A DNA stretch of 64,000 nt from Moesziomyces globuligerus (lineage: Eukaryota; Basidiomycota; Ustilaginomycetes; Ustilaginales; Ustilaginaceae): contig JARVLF010000014.1 of the NCBI GenBank assembly GCA_030849465.1, positions 558,001 to 622,000 of the forward strand, written 5' to 3'. How positions within the stretch are numbered: the stretch's first letter is position 1; each line of letters opens with the position of its first letter. The position numbers and the translations under genes are program-made. Below are positions 46,631 to 56,133 of the stretch, in pieces. The notes under the pieces were generated by a model that saw nothing but the letters and a program-made list of their open reading frames with translations, was not told the origin of the DNA and did not search any database.

Positions 46631-48292
46631 TCAAACAACGAGGTACTTGCCCTGGGAGGCGAGATCGTTGGAGACAAAGGCGGCGTAGGACCAAGTGAGG
46701 TCGCGGGCGCCCTGGTTGAAACCGGTCTGCCTGTTGAACTGCTCGTTCATCGAGCCGTTGGACTGGGTGTGCGACTGGACGATGTTGACGAAACCGTTGG
46801 CCATGGCCTTCATGCCCGACGTGAGAGTGGTGAACTGGCTTGAGCCGGAGGCGTAGGTACCTGCAGCAGCGGAAGACGAGAACTGCTGGAAGAAAGGCAG
46901 CGAGGTCGAGGTCACCGAGAGACTGCCACGCGAGTTGGCCACCGAGACGGCGGTGTTGAGCACCTCGGCGGCAGCAAGCGTGCAGATGTACCAGGGGTTG
47001 CCCTGCGAATTGCCGTTGCCATCGTATGAGTCCTCTTTATAGCGACCAGTAGCAACGGCGTTAGGAGCAGCAGCGTTGTTGTTGATGGTGTACAGCGAGC
47101 GGAACGAATCGACGTATTTCTTGTGGGTGGCGAGCACCTTGTCCGAGGCTGGGCCGAATTCGGTGTTGTCGACGGCAGCGGCGGTGCTCGTAGTGTCCCA
47201 GCCCTTCAGCGCACCAAGCATGACGGAACAGTCAAGACCCGAGCGACCGCTGACACCCTGGTAGGCCTGGATGTAGCCGGCGTTCGAATCCCAGAAGGTT
47301 TGGAGCTTGGTCTTGATCGAGGCTGCCTGCTGGTTATAGTAGGTGGCCGCGCCAGAGTCGCTCATCGAGGTGGCAAACTTAGCACCGTCGACAAGAGCAC
47401 GGCGCTGGACAGCGAGTGTGAAGAAGTGAGTGCCCTGGACCTCCTCCCACAGGTCGAAGTTCGAGTCTTGCCAGTGGTGCGCAACCCACTCGAGGTCGGT
47501 CTTGATGACACTGCCGCCGTTGAGATCAGACTTGTAGAGCGTACCCGTGACGAAGGGGTCGGTGAGACCGATGCGCTTGGCGAAAGCGATGAGCGCCGAA
47601 GCACGCAGCGCAGGGCTGTCGTTCTGCGGACGACCCCAAGGGCCGGTGAAGAGCGAACCGTCGGGGTTGAACTTGGGCTCACCCTGGCCGGAGCTGGAGC
47701 CGGCAGCGTTCTGCTGGTGAACCTTCTCGGCGTTGGCGTAGTTCTGGATGAGCGTGCGGTCGAGGGTGGGCTGGGAAATGGCAACCTTCATGGTGAGGGC
47801 AGCATCGCGCACCCACGAATAGAAGTAGTTGGGACCAGCGGTGGAGGGCGAGGCGATGACAGCGCCGGTCTGGACGCCAGGCACCTGGTTGCCACCGGCT
47901 GTGGAGGAAGCGCCGCCGATGTTGGCGAGCATGCGCTGGTAGGAGTAGCTCGAGGTGGTGGCGCGGGGCTCGAGGCGGTTGGCGTTCTGCTCGAGGCCGA
48001 TGAGCGACCTGGCCACCGAGGCGGCGTCAGCGTTGGTGCTGAAGGCGCACAGGCAGATGAGCAGGAGCGCGAGACCGGCGCTGCCGAGCAGCACCATGGG
48101 CTTGGAGCGCGTCTGGTTCGAGGCGGTCTTGGACATGGCTTCGAGGTCAACGGACTCGTACGAGGCTGAAAGGGAGTGGGAAGGAGGATTGTCTAGGGAG
48201 TGGAAGCCCGAAGGAGTGTGTTTGGATGAGGAGGATCGAGGCAATAGTGGCGAGGATTCACGGGGCTCTTTTATGCTCTCTGACGACGCCAT
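46631..48292 (-). CDS. GH15 glucoamylase with N-terminal membrane anchor
   Basis: 553 aa, single exon. Glucoamylases release glucose from the non-reducing ends of starch and maltooligosaccharides. The GH15 catalytic domain starts near residue 110. It shows NYFYSWVRDAALTM, the catalytic acid region NFDLWEEVQGTHFFTLAVQ (acid Glu283), NPWYICTLAAAEVL, and the catalytic base region GSMNEQFNRQTGF (base Glu517). There is no starch-binding CBM20 domain; the protein ends soon after the catalytic domain. The N-terminus is unusual: about 64 polar, Ser-rich residues (SPLLPRSSSSK) come before a hydrophobic segment (66-84), which looks like a type II signal anchor rather than a cleaved signal peptide. The frame opens at a GTG, but the first ATG is at 48292 (MASSESIKEP). 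Confidence 0.93.
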   Translation of the reverse strand: MASSESIKEPRESSPLLPRSSSSKHTPSGFHSLDNPPSHSLSASYESVDLEAMSKTASNQTRSKPMVLLGSAGLALLLICLCAFSTNADAASVARSLIGLEQNANRLEPRATTSSYSYQRMLANIGGASSTAGGNQVPGVQTGAVIASPSTAGPNYFYSWVRDAALTMKVAISQPTLDRTLIQNYANAEKVHQQNAAGSSSGQGEPKFNPDGSLFTGPWGRPQNDSPALRASALIAFAKRIGLTDPFVTGTLYKSDLNGGSVIKTDLEWVAHHWQDSNFDLWEEVQGTHFFTLAVQRRALVDGAKFATSMSDSGAATYYNQQAASIKTKLQTFWDSNAGYIQAYQGVSGRSGLDCSVMLGALKGWDTTSTAAAVDNTEFGPASDKVLATHKKYVDSFRSLYTINNNAAAPNAVATGRYKEDSYDGNGNSQGNPWYICTLAAAEVLNTAVSVANSRGSLSVTSTSLPFFQQFSSSAAAGTYASGSSQFTTLTSGMKAMANGFVNIVQSHTQSNGSMNEQFNRQTGFNQGARDLTWSYAAFVSNDLASQGKYLVV

Positions 48293-50535
48293 GATGGTGC
48301 GGGCGCTGCAAGCTCGCTGCTGCACGAGAATCTTGTCCAGGCTCTCAGCTGCACAGACGAACGAGGCTCGGAGCTTGATGAAAGACAGCGAAATTTGCAC
48401 GACGAGAAAGGCGGAGCAGGCCGAGAAGAAAGTGTTGCAGGCGCTGGTGCAAATCTGCGGAGATTCTTGGCTGATCCTGGGTGCGGGGGCGAACGCCGCG
48501 GAAAGCAGGTTGTCGATTTCTGGGCTCAGGCGCTGGGGTCAGGAGATGAGCGAATGAGCGGCAGTGCGAGCAATGCAGCGGGGGAGGCTACTGCAGGTCC
48601 AGTGTGCACAAGCGAGATGATGGTGCAAGGACAGGCGAAGCGACTGCAGGCGTGGGCGAATGGGGATGAGGGGGAAGGCGTGCACGAACCATCTGCCCCG
48701 CAAGCGTTCTTGTCGATTTCGTGGAGGGTTTGCTGGAGCACGCGGGGTTGGGGCTCAGGGGCTAGCGAGGGTCATCCAGGGTCCACAACACAACCCACGC
48801 TCTCGGCTGGGCCAACGCAGGCCAATGGCATGCGCGAAAATGCGTTTGGTCTCAGAGGTGATCGTCGCGCTCGGCAGGTCTGTTGCTGGCGAAGATGGTT
48901 GTCACGATCTGTGTCATTGCTTGCCAGGCCGCACGAAGGGGCCCCACGGCGTCCGAAGCGGGGATGCGGCGAAACTGCACCGACGGATTGGCTGTGGGTG
49001 CACCGGGGCTGCCAACTCATTGTACAAGGCGGCGGAGACGGAGCGCGAAAATCTCTCCGAGTTCTGGATGGGAGCGGGGCGGGGGAAGAGGGTTGGATGA
49101 ATATAGAAAGAGCGCGGCAGGCCGTGCAGGCTGTGCGGTGCGATGCGGCCGAGCATGGATGCACAGTGTATGCTTGACTAGCGCGGCTCGGATGGAGGTG
49201 AGCCGGTCCAACCGTAGCATTTTCCGCGGCCCGCACGTCAAAAGCTGCACGCTCAAATTCCGCACTGAAGTACAATACAAGAAATTTCGTCCAGACAGTG
49301 CCGCTACGCTCCCGTTTCTGGCCGCTCTACAGGCAACGTCGGAGTTCATGCTTCCGTGGCCGCACTCTGCACGCCGAACGTTGCTTCCCCACAACTCGAA
49401 GTTCTCCGCATCCTGCCTGACCGAGCCAGTGGATCGGGTCGGGCACATCTCCCAGCAGCGAGCTCGCTTAGAGCCGACTCACTCGTTGCGCCGCTCCGTA
49501 GTCTCGCCGCACTGGCTTGCCGCCGTCAGAGGGCGCGGATGGCGACATGCAGCTCAACTACGCCGAAGAGCAAGCAAACTTAGATTACTGTAGTTTACGC
49601 TTCGCAATCATGACACTCATGCCGCCGATCGTACCCACGCCCGCACCAGAGTCGTACAGCATGGCTTGAATTCCGACGGATCTGCATGTATGTACATGGC
49701 GACAATGGCTGGCAACCGGAAGACGGAGACTGCGAGTTCCACCGGTTCGGTCAGCAAGAATAGATGGAAGGGAGATTCAATGTGGATCTCGGCTAGAAGG
49801 TCGGAGCGGCTGCAGTTGCGGATGCCTGGTCTCGACCCCAACCCCCCGTGCTCGGCGCAATGCGCAGAGCCGACGCAGTATGCACATGATGCGCCGCGAT
49901 CCGAGGATCTTGCTTCTCGCCGCCATCATGGCGTCCGGCTACGTGTGGCTTGGAAGCCGGCAAGCTCAGGCCGTGCCACTGCGCCACGGCTATGCACCGT
50001 CAAGCCAGCGTCTGCCCGGTACTCGGTCAGCTCTTGAGCCGGTATGCATGAGGTTGGCAAGGCGATTTACGTTCGCGTTGGAGCTCCGCATCGCTTGTAT
50101 CACCGTTCGCCTCGACAGCCAACGGCTTCCATCATGCGTGTCATGCACTCCCCAACCGGGTTTCGGTCGAACTCCCCCTCTGCCGTGCCCAAACCTTGTC
50201 GCTTCACCATCCGCTCGTTCCACCCCGCAATCACACTGTTCCCAGATCCGCTCGAATCCAACGCTTCCTACCACCACCGCTCTGCAATTCATGCACTCCG
50301 CTGACGCCACCCTCATCCCCTCCCTTTCCGCAAATGGTGGCCAACCAACATGGGTCCCACATTTGTTATCTTGCCATATCAGGAAATCCTCGTCGCTCGC
50401 TTTCTCTCTTCCGCATCGGTGGCCGCGGTCCCCTGCATCAGTGCAGGCTCGCCACAAGTACCACATTGCACGTCCGAAAAGAGAAAAAGTCTGCAATTTG
50501 CAGAAGGTAATGTACATTTGGGATGCGATCAAAGA
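48293..50535. other. 2.2-kb region upstream of glucoamylase
   Basis: The left side is the promoter of the glucoamylase gene and the right end the 3' flank of the P5B ATPase. The plus-strand frame 49880-50545 (221 codons) begins with a signal-peptide-like stretch but has no domain. The frame 48395-49177 is Gly/Arg-rich with no domain. No gene is supported. Confidence 0.45.
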
Positions 50536-53500
50536 TCATGCGTAGATGGCCTTCTCCGTGAGCTTGTAAGGTTTCTTCCTGCGCCCGCCCAGTCGCTTCT
50601 TGGCTGCATGGAAAGGCTTAGCCACCACCTTTGCTACGGGCGCTACGGCGAAGAACTCGAACAACATGCCGAGCGCGAACTGGGCGATAATGACGCCAAA
50701 GATGATCCAGGAAAAGTGCGACGGCATCTCAACAAAGCCGAAGAGGTTGAAGAACGGTCCGTCCCTGAGGAAGAGGAAATAGAACGAAAAGATGCTCAGA
50801 ATCACCAGAGCCGGGGCTAGGATCCAGTTGAAGCAGACCAACTGTCGATGCGGTGGCCCGAGCGAGTAGGCGAATCCGGCGATGATGTAGGAGAAGACCG
50901 AGGCTCGGAAGAGCGCCGTATTGTCCATGTCGTTGAGCGTCAGGTCCTCGGGGTCGAACTCGGGCGCTTCGTACCAGCTCTTGCTGTGCAGCACGACGTA
51001 GACAACGGTCTGTGCGAGGAAGCCCAGAATCACCTGAGCCAGCATCGAGACGATGGGTTTGGCCGACGAGAGCCGCGCCTCGGGCGGGATGCGGAAGAGT
51101 TTCTTGGCTGGCAGCGAGTTGGCAAGACCGATGGCGATGGGCAGGACGCAGAAAATGTCGATGAACAGGTACTCGGCGTTGTCGAGTGAAGTCGCCTTGC
51201 CGTACAAGAGGATGACGGTGAAGTACTCGGCAAGCGAGTAGCAACTCATGAATTTGAACATGGCGAACGACACCGACAGCGTCGAACGACCCTCGCGGAT
51301 CAGATGGATGATAGCCGAGATGTCCTTCTTCCTCGATGTGAACGGCGCCGCCACCGAAGCCTCGGCCTCGGACAGCGACAGACCGACATCGGCCGACTTG
51401 AGCGCACCACAGTCGTTGGCACCATCGCCCGTGAAGGCGACGACGTAGCCTAGGGTCTGCAGGCGCTCGACGAGTTCCTGTTTCTGCTCGGGCGAGAAGC
51501 GGCCAAAGATCTTGCAATGCACCAGGATACGCGCCAGCGTCTCGGCCGAGCATGTATCAATAAGGGTGCGCAGGACCTCGCCGGACACGGCGAGCTCGAC
51601 ATCCCTCAGCCTCCTGACGGACTGTTCGCCTGGTTGGGCGACGGGGTCGAGCGTGTAGGCGTCAAGCCGGTTGTACTCGGTGTCGACGCTTACCCACTCA
51701 ATGACCGCAGCAGATTGCTGATCTTTGTCATTGGCGTGTGCGAGTCGCGGCGTGAAGACCTCGGCGTTGGAATTGACGATACCGCACTCCTTACCTACGG
51801 ACACTGCGGTGAGCACCGAGTCACCAGTGCACATCTTGATAGGCAGGCGAGCATCGTTGGCGATGGTGGCGATCGACGTCGTGGTGGCGTCCTTGAGCTT
51901 GTTCTCGAAGACGATCAGGCCGAGGAAGTCGAGCTGGCTCTCGGCCTGCGTGCGCGTGAGTGCCTGGGCGCCGCTCCAGCCGAGCGCATCGATGTGCTTG
52001 CCTGCGACGGCGAGCACGCGGAAGCCGCTGCGGGTGCAACGGTCGAGCACGGCATTGTAGTCGCCCGGCAGCGACGAGGGGTGGCAGAGCGAGGCAATGG
52101 ACTCGGGAGCGCCCTTGCAGTACACCTGTGCGCCGCGCTGGTGCTCGCGCTTGACCACCACGCTCATACGGCGCAGCGAGGCAGTGAACTCGAACGTACG
52201 CACCACCGCCAGCGATGCCTGCGCGCCCTCAGCGAGAATGACGGGCACGCGTGCCAGCACACCGTCCTTGGTCAACGGCCTGCGCTCGCCATTGTGCTCC
52301 CCGGCAGCCGTTTCGTTGGAAAGATGAACGGGGGCAAGCGATGCGTCATCCTGCAATCTGCGGCGCGTCCACTCGAGCATCTTGACCTCGAGAGGTTCAC
52401 CGATGGGCTCTCCATCGAGCAAGTTGAGATCGTGTGCTGTCGCCATGGCCTCGACCAGGCTGATTCCGCCCTCTGCGGTTGCCGCCTGATGACCTTCGGC
52501 CTTCTGTACAAGGTCAGTGAAGTTGCCGTCGCGGACGGTACGAATGCCGAGCACGTCGAGACCCTCTTCGGTGAGGGTTCCGGTCTTATCGAAGACGAAC
52601 ATGTTGACCATGCCAGCGACGTTGATCCTCTGCGGGCTGAGGCAGAAGATGGTGGCGCGCTTGAGACGAGTGATGGAGAACGTAACGCAAATAGAGAGCG
52701 TGGCGGGGAGGGCGGGCGGAACGGCGATGGTGAGGACGTCGAGCGAGCGGAGCGCGATCTCCTCGGAGCTGACGCCGATGATCTTGAAGTAGATGATGGT
52801 GGCGATCATACCGATGGTGGCGATGACGAAGAGGTTGAAGATGAAGAGGAAGGCATCCCTGTAGAACTTGTGAGTGATGGGACGCGGGAAGAGCATCTGG
52901 CGGACGAGCGAGCCTTTGGCGGTGGAGAAGCCAGTGCGGATGACGAGGGCGCGGGTCTTGGACGAATCGGAGCCTGGTCGCACGCGAATGAGCTTGGTGC
53001 CGGAGTAGAGGACGTTCTTGTCGATGCGCGCCAAGTCGTTTCCAGCCGCCAGAACGTCTGTGAGATCTGCGCGGGCAACGGGCGACTTGACGACCGGAAC
53101 CGACTCGCCGGTCAGCATAGACTCGTTTACGATGCAATCGCCCTCGAGCAGGACGAGATCGCACGGGAGCGTCTCGATGAGGCGATGACCGTAGCTGTGG
53201 GCGTTTTGGTCCATGTGCTTTGCGCCGAGATCGACGATGTCGCCGGGGACGAGCTCTTCGCTGTCGAGCTGGGACCATGCCGATTTGGAAAGTTCGTCGC
53301 CGAGTTGCTTCTTCTCAGACTCAGCCGAAGCGGTTCCGTCATGATGTTCCGCATGCTGCGGCAGGGAGCTGTTGGCGATGGAAACGCGGAGGACGGAGAC
53401 GTCGCAGCTGAACCTGCTCATCTTCTTGAGTTTTTCGATGGCGGCCTTTGTGGTGACGGTGGTGGTGACGATACCGATGATGGATACGATGCCGATGACG

Positions 53501-54636
53501 ATAGCGTAGGGAACGTAGTCGTCAAGGCACCACAAGATGATGGAGTAGATCTGGAAGATGTAGAAAGGATGGAGGACCTCTTCGATCATGATGTCGAGCA
53601 CGGACTTGCCCTTGACGGAGACCTGGTTGTTACCGAAGAGGGCGCGCCTGTCGCGTACGAGGGTAGCGGGGAGGCCAGTGGCGGCGAGGGCGGAGTGGGA
53701 GGAGAGTGCGGCGGACCAGGAGGGGTCGCGCCAGGAGGCAAGCAAGTGGAAGTTGCCGGTGATGGGGTGGAGGAGGAAGGTGGTAGCGCGGAACTCGAGG
53801 AGGTCGACGTAGTTGAGCATGTGAGTGTGTGCGGCGTTGGAATCGGGAGCAATCGTGTTTGACGTGGGCGCAGCGGTCGCAGCGGTGGTGGCCGTGGCAG
53901 CGTCCTCAGGCGAGCGGAAGGGCTGCTTGAGGCTGGGTGGGAAAATGTCTGCGATGGACATGGGAGTGGGAAAGAAGGCGCGCTTGAGCGGGAGTATTTC
54001 GACCTCTCCGTGCTTACTCTTGATGCGTACGAGTTTGTCCTTGTAGGCGGGCGGCTTTGTGCGGTGCGTGTTCTTGAGGGAGACAGGGGAGGTGTTCCAG
54101 CGGATCCAGAATTTGTTGTTGGCCCAGTTGTCGACGATGAACCAGATACCGGCGGTGAGGATGCAGAGGGCGTACCAGAGGACGAGCATGGGGATGTTTC
54201 GGCGGTAGAAGCGGAGATGGAGCTGGATATCCTCGTCTACGAGATAGATGGACTGGCGCGTATCGTTGTGCTTGGCAGCGTCCTGCGCGGCATGATGGGC
54301 GTTGTGCGAGTCGAACGAGATGCGTTGGTCGCGCTTTTCGGATGCGTCAGCGAGGTGCGCGGCGTGGACGATCTGATCGAGTTCAGGGCGCGGAGGAAGG
54401 TGGTGGTCAGGGATGGCGTCGAGGCTACCATCCTCGGTGACAGTGGGATGTGAGGTCTTGGAGTCGATGCCATACGAGGTGCGCGGGGTGTCATGGGAGG
54501 TGGCGAGGATCTTGTCACCAAGCTCGAGCTCGTTGGCAAAGTGGGTGTCCTGCTCGGGCTCCACGAGGATGAAGCGGGTGGTGGCGGAGGGCGCACCATC
54601 GGGAGGACAGGGCTCGAGCGGGCTGGTGTTGGACAT
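50536..54636 (-). CDS. YPK9: P5B-type ATPase (Ypk9/ATP13A2-like)
   Basis: 1366 aa, single exon. P5B pumps sit in vacuolar/lysosomal membranes and export polyamines or protect against metals. The subtype is set by the M4 motif AVPPALPATLSI (PPALP at 640-644); P5A proteins have PPELP. The phosphorylation site is Asp683 in FDKTGTLTEEGLDVLGIR. Other P-type hallmarks are MLTGESVPV (actuator loop), KGAPESIASLC (nucleotide binding), KMCTGD and GDGANDCGALKSADVG (hinge, near 1070). The pump has the usual helices, including FMSCYSLAEYFTVILLYG after the hinge. The N-terminus has a long hydrophilic head, then a hydrophobic stretch NIPMLVLWYALCILTAGIWF as in P5B pumps. Cargo is inferred from family only. 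Start is the first ATG (MSNTSPLEPCPPDG). Confidence 0.95.
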   Translation of the reverse strand: MSNTSPLEPCPPDGAPSATTRFILVEPEQDTHFANELELGDKILATSHDTPRTSYGIDSKTSHPTVTEDGSLDAIPDHHLPPRPELDQIVHAAHLADASEKRDQRISFDSHNAHHAAQDAAKHNDTRQSIYLVDEDIQLHLRFYRRNIPMLVLWYALCILTAGIWFIVDNWANNKFWIRWNTSPVSLKNTHRTKPPAYKDKLVRIKSKHGEVEILPLKRAFFPTPMSIADIFPPSLKQPFRSPEDAATATTAATAAPTSNTIAPDSNAAHTHMLNYVDLLEFRATTFLLHPITGNFHLLASWRDPSWSAALSSHSALAATGLPATLVRDRRALFGNNQVSVKGKSVLDIMIEEVLHPFYIFQIYSIILWCLDDYVPYAIVIGIVSIIGIVTTTVTTKAAIEKLKKMSRFSCDVSVLRVSIANSSLPQHAEHHDGTASAESEKKQLGDELSKSAWSQLDSEELVPGDIVDLGAKHMDQNAHSYGHRLIETLPCDLVLLEGDCIVNESMLTGESVPVVKSPVARADLTDVLAAGNDLARIDKNVLYSGTKLIRVRPGSDSSKTRALVIRTGFSTAKGSLVRQMLFPRPITHKFYRDAFLFIFNLFVIATIGMIATIIYFKIIGVSSEEIALRSLDVLTIAVPPALPATLSICVTFSITRLKRATIFCLSPQRINVAGMVNMFVFDKTGTLTEEGLDVLGIRTVRDGNFTDLVQKAEGHQAATAEGGISLVEAMATAHDLNLLDGEPIGEPLEVKMLEWTRRRLQDDASLAPVHLSNETAAGEHNGERRPLTKDGVLARVPVILAEGAQASLAVVRTFEFTASLRRMSVVVKREHQRGAQVYCKGAPESIASLCHPSSLPGDYNAVLDRCTRSGFRVLAVAGKHIDALGWSGAQALTRTQAESQLDFLGLIVFENKLKDATTTSIATIANDARLPIKMCTGDSVLTAVSVGKECGIVNSNAEVFTPRLAHANDKDQQSAAVIEWVSVDTEYNRLDAYTLDPVAQPGEQSVRRLRDVELAVSGEVLRTLIDTCSAETLARILVHCKIFGRFSPEQKQELVERLQTLGYVVAFTGDGANDCGALKSADVGLSLSEAEASVAAPFTSRKKDISAIIHLIREGRSTLSVSFAMFKFMSCYSLAEYFTVILLYGKATSLDNAEYLFIDIFCVLPIAIGLANSLPAKKLFRIPPEARLSSAKPIVSMLAQVILGFLAQTVVYVVLHSKSWYEAPEFDPEDLTLNDMDNTALFRASVFSYIIAGFAYSLGPPHRQLVCFNWILAPALVILSIFSFYFLFLRDGPFFNLFGFVEMPSHFSWIIFGVIIAQFALGMLFEFFAVAPVAKVVAKPFHAAKKRLGGRRKKPYKLTEKAIYA

Positions 54637-55368
54637 GGCCGCGATCCTCGGAGCTTGGTGCGAGCCGATCAGGCGGAGAGAGGGGGGGGGGGGGATGATG
54701 GAGGTAGAGGTAGTTGTTCAAGCGCGTCGTTCATCTTAGTGATAACGCACGACCGAACGAGCCGTCGGTTACCGCGGTCAAATCGAGAAAAAAAAACTCC
54801 CAACTCGAACCGGTGAATACTGTAACCGTTCGCCTCGTTTGGCAGCCAAACGGCGCTCGAAAGTGCCATGGTCGCGCGACCGCGCCCCTAGCTGTCCTTT
54901 TCAAATACACGCCGCATCAGCTCTGCATAAAATAGGGCGATGTGGCCGCGTCCGCCTTGGCCTTTGCGTTGGGCCGCTGTCGAATTTGGCAGTTGGCAGT
55001 TGTGCGAGGTTTCAGTCGGTGCCTGTGCGTTTGTGCGTGTCTGTGCGCTGGGCGCTGATGCGCCTCGGATCAATTCCAACCGACGGTTTGCAACCTCTTG
55101 TTTCCACCATGGCTTCTTTTTTTTTCGAACTCAAATTCCAAATGCTCGGTGCGCAATCATTGCTCGTTCTACCTCTTTCGGCCTAACACGCATCGCGAAT
55201 CGCCTCCACATCGAGTTGCTGCGATCGGATCCGACGGTGCGGGGTCCAAGCGGCGTGCGCACATGGACCCTGCCCGCTCCGTCGTCACCATCTACCACCT
55301 ACTCATACCTCTGGGCATCCCTACCACGCTAAATACTGCTACCGACCCGTCTCGGGTCAGCATCCACA
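54637..55368. promoter_or_regulatory. Divergent promoter region P5B ATPase / MIM1
   Basis: 732 bases between divergent starts. A 13-G run lies at 54682-54694, about 46 bp upstream of the ATPase start, and an A-run near 54789. No TATA box was recognised with confidence. Confidence 0.5.
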
Positions 55369-55947
55369 ATGAGCGAAGAGGACAGGCAAGCACCGCGTAC
55401 CACGGCCAAAGACGGCACTGACGCTGAAGCTACCGTATCGGCCACCGGCATGCCCCGCATCATCCCCCGCCATAGAGACGAACGTCCCGATACACAACAA
55501 GACCAACTCGACGAGAAGCATGGCTCTGCACCTAGTGAACTCGCTGAATCCGACGCTGCGGACTCCTCTGATCCCTCCTACCCACCCACAGGATCTCTCA
55601 CCCTCGCCGCATTCAACCCTTACTCCTCCATCCCTCTTTCTCGTCGTCTGGCCTTGATCTCGTCCACCATCGCCATCAACCTGGGCCTGCCCTTCTTGAA
55701 TGGCGTCATGCTCGGCTTTGGTGAGATCCTTGCCAGAGTCATCCTCGCTCCAGCTCTCGGCATCACAGGCGTGGGCTGGGCGGGTGACACTGCCCGCGCC
55801 GTCGCAAACTGGTCCTGGTTGCCTTCCAGAGCCAGCTCTCACAATCAACCACAACCGACAACTCAGTCTACCTACGACTCTCAAGACTTTAATGACTGGT
55901 CAAACGCATCCCAAACAGCAACCCAAGCAAACCATCTCGAGCTTTAA
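55369..55947 (+). CDS. MIM1: Mim1, mitochondrial outer-membrane insertase subunit
   Basis: 192 aa, single exon. Mim1 (Tom13) helps insert alpha-helical proteins and assemble the TOM complex in the outer mitochondrial membrane. The diagnostic core is INLGLPFLNGVMLGFGEILA (about 103-122), close to the single transmembrane segment of yeast Mim1 and containing its Gly-rich pattern. The 90-residue head is hydrophilic and acidic, and the tail (from about residue 145) is Gln/Ser/Asn-rich. Yeast Mim1 is 113 aa, so this protein is longer on both sides. MIM1 is fungal-specific, which supports a fungal source. The start ATG at 55369 gives MSEEDRQAPRTTA. Convergent with the F-box gene, 186 bp between stops. 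Confidence 0.9.
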   Translation: MSEEDRQAPRTTAKDGTDAEATVSATGMPRIIPRHRDERPDTQQDQLDEKHGSAPSELAESDAADSSDPSYPPTGSLTLAAFNPYSSIPLSRRLALISSTIAINLGLPFLNGVMLGFGEILARVILAPALGITGVGWAGDTARAVANWSWLPSRASSHNQPQPTTQSTYDSQDFNDWSNASQTATQANHLEL

Positions 55948-56133
55948 TCGTCGCATCCCCCTCATCCTTTGTACTATAGCCCCTCGCCACTCCTCACGTG
56001 GCCAACGCAATCCAGCTTCTATTGTACTTTTCCCCCTCATCGCCAGCCGCAACTTCGCACTCCGCACTTCGCACTCTCCACACTCTCCGCACACTACATC
56101 ATTGCCAATCAGTGCTTCTATTCGTGGTGACCC

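Noticed and set aside
47123..48169. 348-codon plus-strand open frame
   Set aside because: Antisense of the glucoamylase catalytic domain; Gly/Val/Arg-rich with no domain.
51517..53862. 781-codon plus-strand open frame
   Set aside because: It is the antisense shadow of the P5B ATPase. GC-rich codon use on the coding strand leaves the opposite frame open; its translation has no domain.
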